A DNA stretch of 10,435 nucleotides from Gammaproteobacteria bacterium (GTDB taxonomy: Bacteria; Pseudomonadota; Gammaproteobacteria; Pseudomonadales; DSM-25080), in assembly GCA_013372965.1 (NCBI GenBank), contig JABXIR010000217.1, forward strand, positions 1 through 10,435. The letters are read 5' to 3'. The translations under genes were made by a program, and so were the position numbers. Each line of letters starts with the position of its first letter. Position 1 is the first letter of the stretch. Below the pieces are notes generated by a model. The model saw nothing but the letters and a program-made list of their open reading frames with translations, made no database searches and was not told where the DNA came from. This document shows, in pieces, positions 6,494 through 10,435 of this stretch.

Positions 6494-7370
6494 CATCGAA
6501 CAATGGCTGGCCTATTTGTCGCAAGAGAAGCGATGTAGCCAGCACACCGTTAGTGCTTACGAGCGAGATATCCACCGATTCATCAATGTACAACTCGACA
6601 CTTTAGAAACGCAGTTAACCTCCGCGGCACTCCGCAAAGTCATTGCTCAGCTCAGTAAATCGGGACTGAGCCCACGCTCGGTGGCTCGATCAGCCTCCGC
6701 CTTAAGGAGTTTCGTACATTGGGCAATTAGCAGGGGCATTCTGCCCGCCGACTTCGCACTGCCAAAGTTGTCACTACCCAAGCTCACTAAACCGCTACCA
6801 AAAGTCATTGATGTAGACACCGCAAAGGTCGCAGTAGAAATTAACGGCGACTCACCTAAGGACCTGCGTGACCGCGCGCTTCTTGAGGTGATTTATGGAT
6901 GTGGCATCCGCCTTGCCGAGACACTGACGTTAGAGACCTCGAGTGTCATACAACACGGTCGGTCAATTCGAGTAATGGGAAAGGGCAATAAAGAACGCAT
7001 TATCCCACTAGGTAAACACGCACGGGACGCGATCGATCGATGGGCTAAGGCACGATCCCAGCTCGGGGCTCCAACCAATCATTTCTTTATTAATCTCAAA
7101 AGCTTACAGCCACTGAGCAGTCGAGGCGTTCAATACATTATTAAACAACGTGGACTGGCAGCCGGAATCGACATTTCACTGCACCCACACCTGTTTCGTC
7201 ATGCATTTGCCTCGCACCTATTAGAAAGCTCAGGCGACTTGCGGGCCGTGCAAGAGCTGCTCGGGCATGAGAATTTATCCACCACGCAAGTGTACACCCA
7301 CCTGAACTTTCAGCACTTGGCGGACGTATACGATCAAGCGCACCCCCGCGCCAAAAAGCGAGATGGATAA
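6477..7370 (+). CDS. xerC: Tyrosine recombinase XerC
   Basis: XerC works with XerD at dif to resolve chromosome dimers before division, under control of FtsK. The 297 residues match E. coli XerC (298). An N-terminal SAM-like core-binding domain (about 4-90) precedes the catalytic domain. The complete catalytic set is visible: Arg145 in GCGIRLAE, Lys169 in GKGNKER, His238 and Arg241 in HPHLFRH, His264 in LLGHENLST and nucleophile Tyr273 in TQVYTHL. The frame is open for about 90 residues upstream inside DUF484, but MTPLASIEQWLAYL is the family start, so the ATG at 6477-6479 is chosen; it overlaps DUF484 by 17 bases. The dapF-DUF484-xerC-HAD order argues for the housekeeping XerC and against a phage or integron integrase. 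Confidence 0.96.
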   Translation: MTPLASIEQWLAYLSQEKRCSQHTVSAYERDIHRFINVQLDTLETQLTSAALRKVIAQLSKSGLSPRSVARSASALRSFVHWAISRGILPADFALPKLSLPKLTKPLPKVIDVDTAKVAVEINGDSPKDLRDRALLEVIYGCGIRLAETLTLETSSVIQHGRSIRVMGKGNKERIIPLGKHARDAIDRWAKARSQLGAPTNHFFINLKSLQPLSSRGVQYIIKQRGLAAGIDISLHPHLFRHAFASHLLESSGDLRAVQELLGHENLSTTQVYTHLNFQHLADVYDQAHPRAKKRDG

Positions 7371-8036
7371 ATGACCAAAGTCATTGCCTTTGATCTAGAC
7401 GACACCCTTTGGGATAGCGAGCCCACACTAAAGCACGCCGAAACGGCGCTGTTCGAATGGTGCTGCGCGAAACATCCCGAATTCTCGCAGAGACACAGCA
7501 TCCTTTCACTTGCACAAATGCGTGTTGCCATGAAGCAACCGGGACCGATGTCTACGCAAATCACCCGCACGAGGGAGCGAGTATTAACTCAAGCGTTTTT
7601 AGACTGTGGCGAGACAGACTCAGCGGCAAGCCGACTCGCACAGAAAGGAATGGATCTTTTTTTAGCAAAACGCCAACAGGTGCACTTGTTTAAGAACACG
7701 CTGGCGTTGCTGCAGACCATTGAGAAGGACTTTTGCCTGATCTCCGCAACCAACGGGAACGCCAACGTCTTTCGAACCCCGATCGGCCAATTTTTCAAAC
7801 ATCATTTCAGTGCAGAGGCCATCGGCTTTGCCAAGCCAGATGCGCGATTTTTTAAACACATTGAATCAGAACTCAGTATGAGTCGGGACGCCTTCGTACT
7901 GATTGGCGACAGTGACAAATACGACCAAGAAGGTGCGAGAGCCGCGGATTGGAATTTTATTAAGCTCGCTCCCAAAAATTCGGGTGGCGAGCTTAACGTA
8001 GAGCAGTTACTTGCTCAGATAGGACGACTGCCATAG
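7371..8036 (+). CDS. yigB: HAD-superfamily phosphatase, YigB-like
   Basis: A 221-residue HAD subfamily IA phosphatase. The four motifs are intact: motif I FDLDDTLWD with nucleophile Asp8 and acid Asp10; motif II Thr127 in SATNGNA; motif III Lys155 in FAKPDARFF; motif IV GDSDKYD with Asp180 and Asp185. A helical cap fills about residues 15-100. E. coli YigB shares the FDLDDTL and ATNGNA blocks, follows xerC in the same operon, and dephosphorylates FMN and the riboflavin intermediate 5-amino-6-(5-phosphoribitylamino)uracil. The orthology is inferred mainly from position, since HAD substrates are hard to read from sequence. The ATG directly abuts the xerC stop (TAA-ATG) with GAGATGG just upstream. 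The 3' end overlaps the sutA-like gene on the other strand by 22 bases. Confidence 0.85.
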   Translation: MTKVIAFDLDDTLWDSEPTLKHAETALFEWCCAKHPEFSQRHSILSLAQMRVAMKQPGPMSTQITRTRERVLTQAFLDCGETDSAASRLAQKGMDLFLAKRQQVHLFKNTLALLQTIEKDFCLISATNGNANVFRTPIGQFFKHHFSAEAIGFAKPDARFFKHIESELSMSRDAFVLIGDSDKYDQEGARAADWNFIKLAPKNSGGELNVEQLLAQIGRLP

Positions 8037-8227
8037 TTTGATTTTGGCTTTTTAACTGGGTCGCCACGGACGTTTCGATCAACGACTTCTATTCGACCAC
8101 CCGAGGCCAAAAAAGCCTCAACATCGGTGGATAATTTGCTGCGAACTTCTTCCGTAGAACGAGAGCTTCTTAGCTGTCCGCTTTCATCGAACAGCGACTT
8201 TGAGTCAGACGATTTAGATGATGCCAT
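8015..8227 (-). CDS. sutA: SutA-like RNA polymerase-associated regulator, short form
   Basis: A 70-residue protein. Its C-terminal half matches what is known of Pseudomonas SutA: a short helix ending EAFLASGGRI (37-46), then a basic/proline tail (DPVKKP, 56-61) closing with YGSRPI at the very end. SutA binds the beta subunit of RNA polymerase and supports transcription of ribosomal and housekeeping genes during slow growth. The first ~25 residues here are Ser-rich and about charge-neutral, with no long acidic arm as in the roughly 105-residue Pseudomonas protein. A longer start at 8239 exists (four more residues), but GGAGG with five-base spacing selects the ATG at 8225-8227. The stop lies inside the end of yigB, read convergently. 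Identity rests on the C-terminal signature recalled from memory; the role is inferred. Confidence 0.75.
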   Translation of the reverse strand: MASSKSSDSKSLFDESGQLRSSRSTEEVRSKLSTDVEAFLASGGRIEVVDRNVRGDPVKKPKSNYGSRPI

Positions 8228-8232
8228 AGACA

Positions 8233-8237
8233 CCTCC
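8233..8237 (-). promoter_or_regulatory. Strong ribosome binding site of the sutA-like gene
   Basis: On the minus strand this reads GGAGG, five bases from the ATG at 8225-8227. It is the strongest Shine-Dalgarno match in the window; it decides the start codon and makes high translation plausible. The 86 bases between this gene's start and the mnmH stop (8228-8313) must hold its promoter, but only an isolated -10-like TATATT, with no good -35, was seen. Confidence 0.75.
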
Positions 8238-8313
8238 AAGAAATTGTTGTTGGATTATTTTTCTCGGTTGACGACTCTAAATATAGTTGCTTACGCGACA
8301 ATTTCTAGTTTTT

Positions 8314-9381
8314 TTAATCGCTCTGACAACAAAATTCTTTAACATCCTGATAGCTGCCCCGAAACAGCAGCCGCCCTTGTTTTCGCTCGTTTTGGTAGGC
8401 ATACATCGGATCGTAATATCGAGTGAGTAGTTCAGCCACCCAAGCTTCATGCTCGCTGATCTCACCCGACCGTTGTTGATGCGCAAAAGCATCCTCAATT
8501 GACGATCTTATTTTACGGTGAACGAGCCCGCCCAGACGCCGCTCGATGCGATCAAATTGTTCGAGGACTTCAACCTGTTTTTGAGAAATATCGTTTTCGC
8601 TAAGCGGCTTAAAGCCCAAGTAATCACCTATCAGACGTTGAGCGCGCGCTTCAACACACTCTTCAACTTCCACGTAGTCCGCCTGACTCATGCGTTCTTT
8701 GAGCAACTGAGGGAGATGCCGACGTCCGATTAACTTGCCTTCATCCTCGGCCCAAACAAAGGCATTTTGCAGCCGGAAGAACAGTTCAACCGCAATGGAA
8801 TTCTCAAAGCTCGCTTGTGCCGGCTGAGTTGGCGCCATCGCACCGAAGACCGAGCCGCGATGACGTGCGAGCCCCTCAAGGTCGATACTATGTTGAATTG
8901 ATTTAATGAGGTCTGTTTTACCCGATCCTGTTGGACCACTGATCACTTTTATTACGGGCCAGTCTTGCCCCGCGAGAAGATCCACCAACACTCTGCGAAT
9001 GGCCTTATAGCCCCCCTCTACGCGCGGCACAACAACGTGCTCCTCGTGCAAGGCCTGTTGCACATTCTGAGAACGTAGCCCACCTCGCCAGCAAAACAGT
9101 ATGGGTTCCGATACTGAATGAGCCCATTGGCGCCATCGCCGGATGCGTTCCGCTTTGACGTCGCCCGATAAAATTTGGTGACCGAGCTCAATCGCTTTCT
9201 GCTCGCCTTTCTCAGCATAACAGAGGCCAACTTCATGACGCTCGTTATCATAGAGCAGCGGTAAGTTCACGCTTGACGGCAATTGGCTGTCGTTAAACTC
9301 CGATGGAGAACGCAGGTCAAGAAAGCTAGCCTTGGTTCTCTGCAGCGCCTCGATGGCTGAGATCGTGGGTAGCGCCTTCAT
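8314..9381 (-). CDS. mnmH: tRNA 2-selenouridine synthase MnmH (YbbB/SelU)
   Basis: MnmH converts 5-methylaminomethyl-2-thiouridine at the tRNA wobble position to the 2-seleno form through a geranylated intermediate, using selenophosphate. The 355 residues (E. coli 364) contain an N-terminal rhodanese domain (about 5-130) with FLDLRSPSEF and catalytic Cys97 in LFCWRGGLRSQ. A P-loop domain follows with Walker A GPTGSGKT (149-156). The ATG overlaps the nudE stop as ATGA, so translation is coupled to nudE. Presence of this enzyme implies a selenophosphate synthetase (SelD) elsewhere in the genome if selenation occurs; without SelD, only the geranylation activity would remain. In Pseudomonas, cysQ rather than mnmH accompanies nudE, as far as I recall. 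Confidence 0.95.
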   Translation of the reverse strand: MKALPTISAIEALQRTKASFLDLRSPSEFNDSQLPSSVNLPLLYDNERHEVGLCYAEKGEQKAIELGHQILSGDVKAERIRRWRQWAHSVSEPILFCWRGGLRSQNVQQALHEEHVVVPRVEGGYKAIRRVLVDLLAGQDWPVIKVISGPTGSGKTDLIKSIQHSIDLEGLARHRGSVFGAMAPTQPAQASFENSIAVELFFRLQNAFVWAEDEGKLIGRRHLPQLLKERMSQADYVEVEECVEARAQRLIGDYLGFKPLSENDISQKQVEVLEQFDRIERRLGGLVHRKIRSSIEDAFAHQQRSGEISEHEAWVAELLTRYYDPMYAYQNERKQGRLLFRGSYQDVKEFCCQSD

Positions 9382-9932
9382 GATCGATCTCCGTCGATCA
9401 TCGGTAAGGCTAATAGTATCGCGGCAATTGCTCGACCTTCGTCGAACTCATCCAGTGCAAACAGCTCATGGAGTTGACCGATCGGCCAAGCAACGACTTC
9501 GAGAGGTTCAGGTTCGTCACCCTCCAGAGACGCCGGGCACAGTGACTCGCAGAGAAAGGCATCAATCTTGTACTGCATGTATCCGGGCGCCAAAGACATC
9601 GTCTTAATTAGCCTGATTTTAGCGGCGTCAAATCCAACCTCCTCTTGCAACTCACGACGGACCGCCATTTCGGAAGTTTCTCCAGGATCTCGCGCGCCTT
9701 TCGGTAAACTCAGCTGATATTGTTCAGTGCCAGCGTTATACTCTCTGACAAGAAGTACTTCATTCGTTTCGGTCATTGCCACCATCATGACTGGGTTACG
9801 CTCATGAGACGTGACGAGGCGCTCATAAACGCGCTCATTACCGTTACTGAAACGAAGATGTAATTGCTCGACACGAAACAGATTCGACTGCGCGACAAGT
9901 TGTTTCTGTAAAATTTCGGGGAGTTCGTGCAT
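9378..9932 (-). CDS. nudE: ADP-sugar/NADH Nudix hydrolase NudE
   Basis: NudE hydrolyses ADP-linked compounds such as NADH, Ap3A and ADP-ribose. The product has 184 residues (E. coli 186). The Nudix box is perfect: GARDPGETSEMAVRREL runs on through QEEVGF at about 79-101, with the metal-binding REL-x-EE core. NudE-type blocks flank it: FSNGNERVYER (28-38), VREYNAGTEQYQLS (63-76) and SLEGDEPEPL after it. A GTG at 9941 would add three residues but has no Shine-Dalgarno sequence; the ATG at 9930-9932 has GAG about eight bases upstream and is preferred. It is followed by mnmH with a four-base overlap and is divergent from yrfG across 33 bases, the same nudE/yrfG pairing found in E. coli and Pseudomonas. 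Confidence 0.93.
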   Translation of the reverse strand: MHELPEILQKQLVAQSNLFRVEQLHLRFSNGNERVYERLVTSHERNPVMMVAMTETNEVLLVREYNAGTEQYQLSLPKGARDPGETSEMAVRRELQEEVGFDAAKIRLIKTMSLAPGYMQYKIDAFLCESLCPASLEGDEPEPLEVVAWPIGQLHELFALDEFDEGRAIAAILLALPMIDGDRS

Positions 9933-9965
9933 AACAATCACTCAATCAATAGGTCTATTCACGTT

Positions 9966-10435
9966 ATGATACCTAACTGGAACGAGATCGACACGGTTCT
10001 TCTCGATATGGATGGAACTCTGCTCGATTTAAGCTTCGATATGTACTTTTGGCAACAGTTGGTTCCAAACGCCTACGCGCGTAAACACGGGCTTAGCTTC
10101 GACGAAGCCTTTCATCACCTTGAACCCATTTTCACTAAGGAGCAAGGTAAGTTGAGCTGGTACTGCCTCGACTACTGGACAGAAGCCCTCGACATGCCGA
10201 TCAGCGAGATGAAGCGAGAAGTCAAACAACACATTGCGATAAGACCGGGCACCATCGAGTTCCTGCAATGGCTACAACGCCAGTCGAAAACGGTCATCAT
10301 GGCAACTAACGCCCACCGCGTTACGCTCGATATCAAGCTCGCTGAAGCACCGATAAGCCCATTCTTTAACGCCTTGGTCTCGTCTCATGACTTCGGCGCA
10401 CCAAAGGAAGATCAATCGTTTTGGCACGAATTGCA
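9966..10435 (+). CDS. yrfG: GMP/IMP nucleotidase YrfG (N-terminal part, cut by window end)
   Basis: YrfG is a HAD-superfamily 5'-nucleotidase acting on GMP and IMP. The 156 complete codons begin MIPNWNEIDTVLLDMDGTLL, with motif I DMDGT carrying the nucleophile and acid aspartates (residues 14 and 16). The family-typical FDMYFWQQLVP (25-35) and LSWYCLDYW (65-73) follow. Motif II is MATNAH (114-119) and motif III Lys148 in FGAPKEDQSFW. Motif IV lies beyond the window; E. coli YrfG has 222 residues, so about 65 are missing. The ATG at 9966 fits the family N-terminus; the only ribosome-binding candidate, AGGT at about 9951, is distant. The identity is well supported by these blocks and by the adjacent nudE. 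Confidence 0.9.
   Translation, partial: MIPNWNEIDTVLLDMDGTLLDLSFDMYFWQQLVPNAYARKHGLSFDEAFHHLEPIFTKEQGKLSWYCLDYWTEALDMPISEMKREVKQHIAIRPGTIEFLQWLQRQSKTVIMATNAHRVTLDIKLAEAPISPFFNALVSSHDFGAPKEDQSFWHEL
10027..10055 (-). promoter_or_regulatory. Possible nudE-mnmH promoter inside yrfG
   Basis: On the minus strand TTGCCA (10050-10055) and TTAAAT (10027-10032) are exactly 17 bases apart, 5/6 and 4/6 matches to sigma-70 hexamers. Transcription would start near 10020, giving a leader of about 90 bases to nudE. The 33-base nudE/yrfG gap is too small for a full promoter on both strands, so a promoter inside the neighbouring coding region is plausible. It is a consensus match only. Confidence 0.3.

Noticed and set aside
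6477..7370. Phage or integron integrase as a sign of a mobile element
   Set aside because: The protein is in the conserved dapF-DUF484-xerC-HAD operon, has XerC length and motifs, and no att-like repeats or other mobile genes are nearby.
8103..8119. Hairpin GAGGC-CAAAAAA-GCCTC resembling a terminator between yigB and mnmH
   Set aside because: It lies inside the sutA-like coding region, the stem is only five pairs and no T-run follows on either strand.

Overview
This window reads as ordinary, densely packed gammaproteobacterial chromosome. The gene order closely resembles a conserved Pseudomonas-type neighbourhood (hemD-hemC-algR divergent from argH, then lptM-lysA-dapF-DUF484-xerC-HAD phosphatase). 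The proteins look like those of a marine or environmental relative in the Pseudomonadales/Cellvibrionales area, but this placement is inferred from gene content and synteny only. No mobile elements, CRISPR arrays, tRNA or rRNA genes were seen.

Left part (1-2048, minus strand): hemD (cut by the window start), hemC and algR form a run read leftwards. HemC and HemD catalyse consecutive steps of haem/sirohaem synthesis. AlgR is a LytTR-family response regulator whose phospho-acceptor aspartate is replaced by asparagine (N54). Its usual sensor gene algZ/fimS, normally between algR and argH, is absent. A 203-base divergent intergenic region (2049-2251) carries an 8/9 match to the AlgR binding core.

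Centre (2252-8036, plus strand): argH, lptM, lysA, dapF, a DUF484 gene, xerC and a yigB-like HAD phosphatase follow each other with gaps of 0-12 bases or short overlaps, so they probably form one operon. It joins the last step of arginine synthesis, lysine/diaminopimelate synthesis, a small lipoprotein of LPS-transporter assembly, and chromosome-dimer resolution. The cyaA and cyaY genes that sit between argH and lptM in Pseudomonas are missing.

Right part (8015-10435): a short minus-strand gene has the C-terminal signature of the RNA-polymerase-binding factor SutA and overlaps the end of yigB tail to tail. Next come mnmH (tRNA 2-selenouridine synthase) and nudE (Nudix hydrolase), a translationally coupled minus-strand pair. 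The plus-strand yrfG (GMP/IMP nucleotidase), cut by the window end, diverges from nudE after only 33 bases.

Most of the window is housekeeping. The points worth a second look are the AlgR lacking both phospho-acceptor and partner kinase, the likely autoregulatory site above it, and the SutA homologue that lacks the acidic N-terminal arm. I found no evidence for a wholly new system.
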